Origin: an uncultured Caldilineaceae bacterium
GTDB taxonomy: Bacteria; Chloroflexota; Anaerolineae; Caldilineales; Caldilineaceae
Reading direction: 5' to 3'
NCBI GenBank assembly: GCA_951812725.1
Contig: OX638330.1
Location: 2,232,001-2,296,000 of the forward strand
DNA length: 64,000 bases
Shown here: positions 9,423 through 16,253 of the stretch, piece after piece
How positions within the stretch are numbered: position 1 is the stretch's first letter
Layout: each line of letters begins with the position of its first letter
Position numbers and translations under genes: made by a program
Notes under the pieces: model-generated
The model's database searches: none
What the model saw: the letters and a program-made list of their open reading frames with translations, nothing else
Told to the model about the DNA's origin: nothing

Positions 9423-10096
9423 CAGCCTCTCCCTTACCCTTAGTCCGTTGCGATCGGGTCACTAAACGATTTGGGCATAAACGCGTCCTGCGCGATGTCA
9501 CGCTAACCATTTCGGCCGGCGAAGTGGTTTCGTTGCTGGGCGCCAATGGATCGGGCAAGACGACCCTTCTGCGGATCGTCGTAGGGCTGGAGCGTCCGGA
9601 TCAAGGTGAGGTATGGCTTGGGCCTGTGTCTCTTTCTGCGGCTGCCCATGAGATTCGCCGGTATATCGGGGTGGTCGCACATGCCCCCCTGCTTTACGAC
9701 CGGCTCACCGGCACCGAGAACCTTCAATTCTACGCCCGCATGTACGACCTGGATGACCGGTCGGACCGGATTGAGCATCTGCTGAGATCGCTGGGACTGT
9801 GGGGGCGGCGAGACGACACTGTTCGGACTTACAGTCGCGGAATGTCGCAACGGCTGGCCATTGCAAGAGCGTTGCTGCATGATCCGCCGGTCGTGATCCT
9901 CGACGAACCGGATACCGGTCTTGACAGTGAGAGCTTGAACCATTTGACCGAAGTCATTAAGCGCTTGCGAGAGAGGGGAAGGGCGGTACTGGCTACGACT
10001 CACGACCTGAATCGTGCGTTCATTTGGGCGGACCGTGTCTGCGAACTGCGAAAGGGAAGCCTGCATCCTTTGGAGGGTTCAGAACGTAGTGCGTAA
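9419..10096 (+). CDS. ccmA: Haem exporter ATPase CcmA
   Basis: A 225-residue ABC ATPase with Walker A GANGSGKTT, signature YSRGMSQRLAIARAL, Walker B VVILDEP and the H-loop His in TTHDLN. Length and its position directly before ccmB and ccmC identify it as CcmA, which with CcmB and CcmC releases holo-CcmE after haem loading. It overlaps the cytochrome gene by ATGA. Confidence 0.88.
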   Translation: MTASPLPLVRCDRVTKRFGHKRVLRDVTLTISAGEVVSLLGANGSGKTTLLRIVVGLERPDQGEVWLGPVSLSAAAHEIRRYIGVVAHAPLLYDRLTGTENLQFYARMYDLDDRSDRIEHLLRSLGLWGRRDDTVRTYSRGMSQRLAIARALLHDPPVVILDEPDTGLDSESLNHLTEVIKRLRERGRAVLATTHDLNRAFIWADRVCELRKGSLHPLEGSERSA

Positions 10097-10162
10097 TGTG
10101 CGTTGTACGCCTGGTCCTCTAGCGTTGCTCCTGTCCGGGGGCTGGATCAACGCCCGCGTGGT

Positions 10163-10885
10163 ATGATGTCAGAGCCAACGAGGGAAAGTTCGGCAGCGAG
10201 CAGGCGAGGAGGGCTGGCAGCTTATCTGCGCACTGTTGGGGCAGTGGCCCAGAAGGACGTGCGCACGGAGTTGCGGGCAAAGGAGGTCGTGGGGATGATG
10301 GCGGCCTTTTCCATTCTGGCTGCGGTCGTTTTCGGACTGGCGTTCGACCTGCGTGTTCCCCGGCCCGAACTGGTTGTGCCTGGAATCCTGTGGGTGAACA
10401 TTCTCTTTACAGGCGTGTTGGGATTGCACCGTTCTTTTGGATCGGAGATGGATCGAGGCACACTAACCGGTCTGTTGCTAGCGCCGGTTGAGCGGTCGGC
10501 CATCTACTTGGGAAAAGTGGCCGCCAACCTGTTCTTTTTCCTGGTAGTCGAAGCGCTCCTTGTGCCTGCGTTGCTGATCCTGTTCGATGTAAACCTGTTC
10601 CACCCATTGATTCTGCTGGGACTGTTATTGGGCACGATCGGATACGCAGGGGTGGGCACGCTTTTCGCCGCGCTGACGGCCCGTAACCTGGCCAGGGAGA
10701 CACTGCTGCCGGTACTTCTGTTGCCGGTGCTTGTGCCGCTTTTCATTTCGGGAGTCGGCCTGACAGCAGTCATTCTGGACGGCCGGTCGAGCGCTGAAGT
10801 GTGGCCCTGGCTTGGTATCCTGGCGATGTATGATGCCATGACTTTTGCAATTGCCTTTCTGGTCGTAGATCAGATTTGGGAGTAG
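10163..10885 (+). CDS. ccmB: Haem exporter permease CcmB
   Basis: About 240 residues with six predicted membrane helices and the CcmB pattern: amphipathic start AVAQKDVRTELRAKE, helix, RPELVVPGILWVNILFTGVLG, then ...FGSEMDRGTLTGLLLAPV. I chose ATG 10163 (or ATG 10166); the frame is open back to a TTG at 10103 but that stretch is not CcmB-like. Permease of the CcmABCD complex. Confidence 0.87.
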   Translation: MMSEPTRESSAASRRGGLAAYLRTVGAVAQKDVRTELRAKEVVGMMAAFSILAAVVFGLAFDLRVPRPELVVPGILWVNILFTGVLGLHRSFGSEMDRGTLTGLLLAPVERSAIYLGKVAANLFFFLVVEALLVPALLILFDVNLFHPLILLGLLLGTIGYAGVGTLFAALTARNLARETLLPVLLLPVLVPLFISGVGLTAVILDGRSSAEVWPWLGILAMYDAMTFAIAFLVVDQIWE

Positions 10886-10913
10886 GGTTGAATATGACTT
10901 ACGGAGTTTTCCG

Positions 10914-11651
10914 ATGAGCGCACATTTGAGGCCGGCGGACACGGATCGCTGGTTCGCCTCTTTGATGGTCTTCGATGTTGTTGCTGCGCTGGCGATGGTA
11001 GCGGTGATGTGGGCCGCGCTGCTCTATGCGGGTGATGCAGTTAATCTCGCTGGGGACGAACAGGTCGCCCAGCGTATCTTCTACTTCCACATCGGCAGCA
11101 ACATCGCTGCACTGCTCGGATTTCTGGGATCTGTTGTCGGTAGCGTAGGCTACTTGTTTAGCAGGCGGCTGGTATGGGACCGTTGGGCGGCGGCAAGCGT
11201 TGAAACCGGCACAATATTTGGAGTTTTCGTGTTGTTGTCAGGGGCGATCTGGGCCAAACCTGCCTGGAACACATATTGGACATGGGATCCCCGGCTGACA
11301 ACTGCGACGATCACCGTACTCATTTACATCGCTTATATGCTTTTTCGAAACGGATTCGAAGACGCCGCGACTCGGGCGAGGTTTGCGGGCATTTATGCAA
11401 TTTTCGCATTTTTGAGCGTTCCTCTCACTTATTACAGTGCACGGCTCTGGCGCTCAATCCATCCGATTGTCTTTGACGGAGCCAACCAGGAAGGGCAAGG
11501 AGGCTTTTCCATCGGGCCAACGATGGGACAGACCCTTGCAATTGCCATGGTCGGCTTCGCGTTCCTCTTTTTCGCTCTGCTCTTCCACCGGGTTCGTCAG
11601 CTTGGGATGGAGGCCCGCATCGAAGAGATTCGGGAGGCGTTGGAAGAATGA
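10914..11651 (+). CDS. ccmC: Haem-handling protein CcmC
   Basis: A 245-residue protein with six membrane helices. It carries the tryptophan-rich haem-handling WWD-type motif, AWNTYWTWDPRLTT, in an external loop, with conserved His residues in YFHIG and in the late external loop (SIHPIV). CcmC attaches haem to CcmE. ATG 10914 follows ACGGAG. Its stop overlaps the small ccmD start (ATGA). The length fits CcmC rather than the much longer CcmF, which is not found in this window. Confidence 0.88.
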   Translation: MSAHLRPADTDRWFASLMVFDVVAALAMVAVMWAALLYAGDAVNLAGDEQVAQRIFYFHIGSNIAALLGFLGSVVGSVGYLFSRRLVWDRWAAASVETGTIFGVFVLLSGAIWAKPAWNTYWTWDPRLTTATITVLIYIAYMLFRNGFEDAATRARFAGIYAIFAFLSVPLTYYSARLWRSIHPIVFDGANQEGQGGFSIGPTMGQTLAIAMVGFAFLFFALLFHRVRQLGMEARIEEIREALEE

Positions 11652-11791
11652 TCTTTCTGACAGTTGTTGTGGTCCTTTTGTGGCTCCTGGTGGGCGGTTA
11701 CCTCGTTTACATGCTCACCCGCCAACGTGCGCTGGAGAGGGAATTGCAGTCACTGCAGGAAAGGTTGGAGGAAGAGGATCCACGGGAGTAG
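11648..11791 (+). CDS. ccmD: CcmD-like small membrane protein
   Basis: A 47-residue ORF starting in the ccmC stop (ATGA). It has one hydrophobic helix (about residues 2-21), then the basic TRQRALERE and a short coiled acidic tail, which is the classic CcmD shape: one helix followed by R..L..EL..L. CcmD stabilises the CcmABC/CcmE complex and is needed for release of holo-CcmE. The position right after ccmC supports the call, although sequence conservation in this family is low. Confidence 0.75.
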   Translation: MIFLTVVVVLLWLLVGGYLVYMLTRQRALERELQSLQERLEEEDPRE

Positions 11792-11925
11792 CTTCGCCGG
11801 TTTCGTAAGCTTCTTTACTTCCCGCCCGGATAGAGGCACATATACTGAAACCAGAGAAGTCAATTCGCTTTCGTGAGTGCGAAAGCAGACTGCAGACCGC
11901 AAGAACCCGCGAACAGGTTGAGGCC

Positions 11926-12855
11926 ATGGTGCAAAACATTTCAAGCCCGGGAACCGTCCAAACCAGTAGTCCGTCAAGTCCTGTAGAGCCGGCGCCCGTC
12001 AGGCGAAGCAGCACTTTTTTGCATTCGCTCGCTTTCGTCCTCGGTTTTGGAGCCGTCTTTACGCTGTTGGGATCGGCTGCAGGTCTTTTGGGGCAGAGTC
12101 TGAATTCGTACTTGCCGCTTATTCAGCGACTGGGCGCGATCCTCCTTACCATTTTCGGGTTGACCACAATTGGGTTGCTGGGCTGGATCGTAAATCGAGT
12201 TCAGGGGAAGGAAAAGCTTGCTTCCAACCCTGCCATCGCAGCGTTGCTGGACATTTTGCGCTTTCTAAATGCGTTGATGTATACCGAGCGCCGGGTGACC
12301 GAACTGCACAAAGTGAAACGGGGTTGGGGCTATTTGAGCAGCGCGATGATGGGCGTCAGTTTCAGCGCCGGTTGGGTTCCATGTGTGGGACCGATTCTGG
12401 CCAGCATCCTGTTTCTGGCAAGCGATAGCGCCACAGCCGTCCAGGGGGCTCTCCTCCTGGCGATCTATAGCCTGGGGCTCGGCTTACCATTCTTGATCAC
12501 CGGCGCCGCTTTCAGCCAGGCGACGCAAATACTGCGCCGCCTCAATCGCCACGCCAATATAGTCAGCATCGTCAGCGGATTTTTCCTGCTCTATGTGGCC
12601 TGGCTGCTCTGGAGCGACCAGTTGACTTCGTTGACAACGCAGTTCGCGTTCCTGAACCAGTGGGTCTTTGTGTTGGAGGATGGTCTTTCGTCGTCGGTCG
12701 GCGTAAATGAGACTTTTGGTGCCGGTGCGTTGAATGCGGCGCCTCTGGCCTTCATCGCCGGCATAATCAGCTTCATCAGTCCCTGTGTCCTTCCGCTCAT
12801 CCCGGCCTATATCGGTTATTTAAGCGGGGCTGCGCTCTCCGGGAACCGGGCCTGA
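11926..12855 (+). CDS. CcdA-type thiol-reductant transporter with circularly permuted helix order
   Basis: 309 residues with six predicted helices. In ordinary CcdA the first helix holds SPCVLPLIPAYIxYLSG and the fourth holds WVPCVGPIL. Here the protein starts with the usual second helix (HSLAFVLGFGAVFTLLGSA, after about 30 soluble residues), then helix 3, then GWVPCVGPILAS (Cys153), helices 5 and 6, and only at the end SFISPCVLPLIPAYIGYLSG (Cys287). The order is therefore 2-3-4-5-6-1. Topology stays consistent: moving one helix end to end puts both termini in the cytoplasm while every helix keeps its direction. No SPC helix exists in any frame upstream. It would pass electrons to the thioredoxin lipoprotein that follows. 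The start at ATG 11926 has AGGTTGAGG upstream. Confidence 0.85.
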   Translation: MVQNISSPGTVQTSSPSSPVEPAPVRRSSTFLHSLAFVLGFGAVFTLLGSAAGLLGQSLNSYLPLIQRLGAILLTIFGLTTIGLLGWIVNRVQGKEKLASNPAIAALLDILRFLNALMYTERRVTELHKVKRGWGYLSSAMMGVSFSAGWVPCVGPILASILFLASDSATAVQGALLLAIYSLGLGLPFLITGAAFSQATQILRRLNRHANIVSIVSGFFLLYVAWLLWSDQLTSLTTQFAFLNQWVFVLEDGLSSSVGVNETFGAGALNAAPLAFIAGIISFISPCVLPLIPAYIGYLSGAALSGNRA

Positions 12856-12873
12856 GAGCGAATGGAAAGTGCA

Positions 12874-13467
12874 ATGAAGCGCCTGACCGTTCAGACTCTT
12901 TTGTTCTTACTTGCCTTGGTTTTTTCCGCTTGTGCGGCGCCTTCAGCGGATAGTAGCTCGTCTGAAGAGTTTGTGCCTACGCCGCTTGAAGCGTTCCCGG
13001 AAGAACTGGGAGCCGGTTTCCCGGTTGCTGCTCGCGTCGAAGAAGGCGGTGCCGATGTTGGCGACACTGCGCCGAATTTCGCATTCTTCCTGGAAGATGG
13101 ACGCGGCGCCGACCTGGCTTCATTGCAGGGCAAGCCGGTGGTACTCAATTTTTGGGCGACCTGGTGCGGCCCGTGCCGGGCCGAAATGCCGGAGTTGGTA
13201 GCACTACATGAAGGCGACCCCGATGTCGTCGTACTTGAGGTCAATGTTGGCGAAGAATTGGCTGCAGTGGAGGAGTTCGCGGCCGAATTTGGCATGAATA
13301 TGGCGGTCGTTTTGGATCAAGAGGACACGCTCCGCCGCGCCTACGGCGTGCGTAACATGCCAACGACGGTCTTTATCAAGGCAGACGGCACGATCGGTGC
13401 GCGCTGGCCCGGCATTCTCGTCGGCGAGCAGTTGAGCGATTTCGTCGAGCAGATCAGGACACAGTGA
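12874..13467 (+). CDS. Thioredoxin-fold lipoprotein (ResA/TlpA-like)
   Basis: About 197 residues from ATG 12874 (ATG 12862 is also in frame). The lipoprotein signal ends at Cys20 (ALVFSAC). A Ser/Glu linker leads to a TlpA/ResA domain with WATWCGPCRAEMP (active-site Cys98 and Cys101) and cis-Pro in NMPTTVFI. It is expected outside the membrane, reducing the CXXCH cysteines of apocytochrome c so haem can attach. CcdA just upstream would supply its electrons. Confidence 0.9.
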   Translation: MKRLTVQTLLFLLALVFSACAAPSADSSSSEEFVPTPLEAFPEELGAGFPVAARVEEGGADVGDTAPNFAFFLEDGRGADLASLQGKPVVLNFWATWCGPCRAEMPELVALHEGDPDVVVLEVNVGEELAAVEEFAAEFGMNMAVVLDQEDTLRRAYGVRNMPTTVFIKADGTIGARWPGILVGEQLSDFVEQIRTQ

Positions 13468-13748
13468 GCGCTCATATGAAGGTGACGCTGTTTACCAAAC
13501 AGAACTGTCAGCTTTGCGATGCCATCAAGTATGAACTGATGGATTTGCAGAGCGAATATGGCTTTACGCTGCGCGAGGAGTACGTAGAAGGCGATCAGGT
13601 TGCCCAGGATGACGAGCAGCACCTTGTTCCGACAGTGGATATTGAAGGCGCCGACGGGGCTACGATCCGTTTCGACTTTCCGGTAAAGCAGGCTGAACTG
13701 CGTCGGGCAATTCACGCCAAGATGAAACGCCAGTCGGACTACCGCTGA
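13464..13748 (+). CDS. Glutaredoxin-like DUF836 protein
   Basis: 90-94 residues with the compact glutaredoxin fold: MKVTLFTKQNCQLCDAIKYE gives a CQLC pair, and VPTVDIEG supplies the cis-Pro segment. GTG 13464 overlaps the previous stop; ATG 13476 is an alternative start. It is cytoplasmic and could hand reducing power to the CcdA-like protein, but this is inferred from the neighbourhood. Confidence 0.8.
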   Translation: MSAHMKVTLFTKQNCQLCDAIKYELMDLQSEYGFTLREEYVEGDQVAQDDEQHLVPTVDIEGADGATIRFDFPVKQAELRRAIHAKMKRQSDYR

Positions 13749-14416
13749 TGGGCCATTCGATTGATCAGGATGGAGGGGAGCCGGCGGAAGGACGCGTCCA
13801 GGCAGAGGTCGCCCGCCGAGTCGACGGCGTTGTCATCTGGATTGCCAGGCATTGGTTGGCTCTCTTCAATGCGCTTGTCGCACTGTATCTATTGTTGCCT
13901 TTCCTTGCCCCTGCGCTAGCAAGGGCCGGACTGACAACTCCGGCATCCCTTTTATATTCGGCCTACTCGGCGACCTGCCACCAACTGCCAGAGCGCAGCT
14001 ATTTCCTCTTCGGGGAGCAGCCGCTGTACAGCCTTTCGGCACTGGAATCGACCGGTCTGGAAGAAGGGCAGAGCTTCTTTCAGCGTCGCTCGTTCCGCGG
14101 CAACGAAGCTGCCGGCTACAAGATAGCGGTCTGTCAGCGAGATGTGGCCATCTATGGTTCAGTCGTGGTGGCAGGCCTGCTTTTTGGCCTGCTGCGCGGG
14201 CGAAGCCGCTCAATCAGCCTGAAAATTTATCTACTCTTGTTGGTCCCGATGGCTTTTGACGGCCTCAGCCAGCTCTTTGGACTGCGCGAGAGCAACTGGT
14301 GGCTACGAACCGTGACTGGAGGGCTATTTGGGGGCGCCTCGGTCTGGCTGGCTTATCCGTATCTGGAAGCGGCGATGCGGGAGGTAGTGCAGTCGGAAGA
14401 AATGCGTTTAAGGTAA
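13748..14416 (+). CDS. DUF2085 membrane protein
   Basis: 222 residues, about five membrane helices. The DUF2085 hallmarks are CHQLPERSYFLFG and, later, AVCQRDVAIYGS; their paired Cys/His residues suggest metal or redox chemistry. ATG 13748 shares one base with the previous stop, so it is the last gene of the cytochrome maturation operon. The gene ends 9 bases into the convergent HepT-like gene. Function is not established; operon membership suggests a link to haem or thiol handling. Confidence 0.75.
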   Translation: MGHSIDQDGGEPAEGRVQAEVARRVDGVVIWIARHWLALFNALVALYLLLPFLAPALARAGLTTPASLLYSAYSATCHQLPERSYFLFGEQPLYSLSALESTGLEEGQSFFQRRSFRGNEAAGYKIAVCQRDVAIYGSVVVAGLLFGLLRGRSRSISLKIYLLLLVPMAFDGLSQLFGLRESNWWLRTVTGGLFGGASVWLAYPYLEAAMREVVQSEEMRLR

Positions 14417-14794
14417 GGAATCGATGGCTGTTAGGGGGGGTTCGGAACGGTCTGGATCTCTACCGATGATGTTCTCCAGCAGTTCTACCAGCGGAGGGAA
14501 GTCTTCGACTATGACTTGCCAGAGCACTATCGGACTCACGCGATCGTAGGCGTAAGCCAAACGGTTGCGCATTCCAATGATTTCACGCCAAGCAATTTTT
14601 TCATGTTGCTTTTGCGTATTCCTGGAAACGCGACTGGCCGCCTCTCCCACGATTTCCACTAGTCTTTGCAATGCAAGTTGCATTACGCGGTTGTGTGCAA
14701 TTTCTTCCTGGCTAGTGTTCCCCAGTATTTCTATGGCTTCCTCAGAGTAGACCAACATGTCCACGAGGCTGACTCGGTCATCTCGTTTGCTCAT
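14408..14794 (-). CDS. hepT: HepT-like (DUF86) toxin with altered catalytic motif
   Basis: 128 residues, all-helical HepT/DUF86 fold. HepT ribonucleases need R(x4)HxY; typical members read RNxLxHxY. Here the segment is MRNRLAYAYD: Arg76, Asn77 and Tyr83 remain but His81 is Tyr. The enzyme is therefore probably inactive. Its start overlaps the end of the MNT frame upstream (positions 14778-14794), the usual arrangement of MNT/HepT pairs. The MNT partner is broken, so the pair looks degenerate. Confidence 0.75.
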   Translation of the reverse strand: MSKRDDRVSLVDMLVYSEEAIEILGNTSQEEIAHNRVMQLALQRLVEIVGEAASRVSRNTQKQHEKIAWREIIGMRNRLAYAYDRVSPIVLWQVIVEDFPPLVELLENIIGRDPDRSEPPLTAIDSLP

Positions 14795-15104
14795 AAACTT
14801 CCTCTGCTGAACCGAGTATCTCTGCTCGGAGCAACCAGTTTCGGTTATTCTCGATTCCCTAAAACGTATGCAGGTCTACCTGTCTATTGAGAATATCCGA
14901 CAACTCATCCTGAATAGTGATAAACGCCAGTCACATTCGAGCATCCGGCTCGTATTCAACGAGTACATCCACATCGCTATCGGGAGTGAAGTCGTCTCGC
15001 AGGACCGAGCCGAATATCGCCAGACGACAGATTTTGTTGCGCTGACAGAAGGCTGCAACCAAGTCCTTTGGGATTTCGATGCGTGCGTTTGTCAGAGGCT
15101 TCAT
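14778..15104 (-). pseudogene. mntA: Broken MNT-type nucleotidyltransferase antitoxin
   Basis: From ATG 15104 the frame reads 57 residues including the nucleotidyltransferase motif [20 protein letters not shown], then meets TGA at 14931-14933. The same frame continues with family-like sequence (AFITIQDELSDILNRQVDLH), meets TAG at 14859-14861, continues to ILGSAEEVYEQTR and ends at 14778. A whole MNT antitoxin of 108 codons is thus visible with two in-frame stops. Intact MntA adenylylates HepT tyrosines to silence it. Either a pseudogene, or the first 57 residues survive as a short protein. Confidence 0.75.
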
Positions 15105-15207
15105 GCGATCAGACTCTATGCTGAAGGGGATAACGAGGGCCGGTGCTGGAGATTCGAGAATCGCTTATCCTCGCTAACTTGGGTATGACTTTCACCCTTG
15201 CGTTCCC

Positions 15208-16158
15208 TCAGTAGTTGGCAATCAGTAGCTCGGTAATTGGCCCTCTCTTCGCCCCATTGCTGTTGATGCGGCGATTGGCGAGCACTTTGTGAATGTTGTA
15301 TCCGGCATACAGTTCCTCGAAGAAACTGTCATCCGGGTTCTCGTTCTGGGGGTCGGAATTGCTAAGCATCAATTTGGCGCCTTCGCAACCCAGTTCCTGG
15401 TAGAAGAGTGCAAGCCTCCTCTGCTCTTCGTCGTTAAACGGGCTCTTGTAGAAGGAGTTAAAGTTTGCTGTCTTGCTGATTGGACGGTAGGGAGGATCCA
15501 GATAGACGAACGTCTTTTCGTCCACGAAACTCTTGCAGGCAGTGAAGTCTCCGAAGTGAATCTCAGCATTCCGGAGTGACTTCGAGACCGATCGAAGATT
15601 GGCCTCGTCGCAGATTCTGGGGTTGCGATAGTTACCGTAGGGTACATTAAACTCGCCGCGGGAATTGACGCGATAGAGGCCGTTGAAACAGGTGCGGTTG
15701 AGAAAGATCAGGCGTGCAACGTGCAACGCCTCGTCCTGGACCGAGGGGGAGTAACCACTGTAAGAACGCCTCTGGTTGAAAGACAGTCTGGTCGCGTAGT
15801 AGAAGTCCTTGCGCCGGTCCTGGTCCAATTCGAGATATTGACCTCCTATTTCATCCAGTCGTTCGATCAGACTCTCAACCTGCCGTTGGATAGTGCGGTA
15901 GGCGAGAACAAGATCCTCATTCATATCGGAAATGAAGAACTCGCGGACACCATAATCGTTTGCGATCAGAAAAAAGACTGCCCCGCCACCGATGAATGGC
16001 TCTGCATATTTTGTTAGACTTCCCGCCTCCAGTTCAGGGGGAAAGTGACGCCCAATCTGGGCCAGGAGTTGCCCCTTGCCGCCCGCCCATTTGAGAAAAG
16101 GTTTCGCCTTTGGCGCGCGCTCGCGCACAAAGGGAAAGTGCATTTGCTTTAGATACAT
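15208..16158 (-). CDS. Dam-type adenine-N6 DNA methyltransferase (D12 class)
   Basis: 316 residues. The SAM-binding motif FLKWAGGKGQL (21-31) and the catalytic DPPY (221-224, in FVYLDPPYRPIS) are in the alpha-class order of Dam and M.DpnII. These enzymes methylate adenine, most often in GATC; the target here is an inference. No restriction endonuclease gene lies beside it, so it seems an orphan methylase, possibly for regulation or phage defence. Next to a decayed toxin-antitoxin pair, which suggests a former mobile or defence patch. ATG 16158 or 16143 could be the start. Confidence 0.87.
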   Translation of the reverse strand: MYLKQMHFPFVRERAPKAKPFLKWAGGKGQLLAQIGRHFPPELEAGSLTKYAEPFIGGGAVFFLIANDYGVREFFISDMNEDLVLAYRTIQRQVESLIERLDEIGGQYLELDQDRRKDFYYATRLSFNQRRSYSGYSPSVQDEALHVARLIFLNRTCFNGLYRVNSRGEFNVPYGNYRNPRICDEANLRSVSKSLRNAEIHFGDFTACKSFVDEKTFVYLDPPYRPISKTANFNSFYKSPFNDEEQRRLALFYQELGCEGAKLMLSNSDPQNENPDDSFFEELYAGYNIHKVLANRRINSNGAKRGPITELLIANY

Positions 16159-16253
16159 CCCAGAGGTGCCTATATTGGTGATTGAATGATCCTGACGTTA
16201 TTTCCATTATCGCATAGCCGATCCGCCATTTCAACCGCTTCGCGCGGCACGCT

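Noticed and set aside
14876..15058. 60-residue minus-strand frame in the MNT region
   Set aside because: It is out of frame with the nucleotidyltransferase motif; the real frame starts at 15104.
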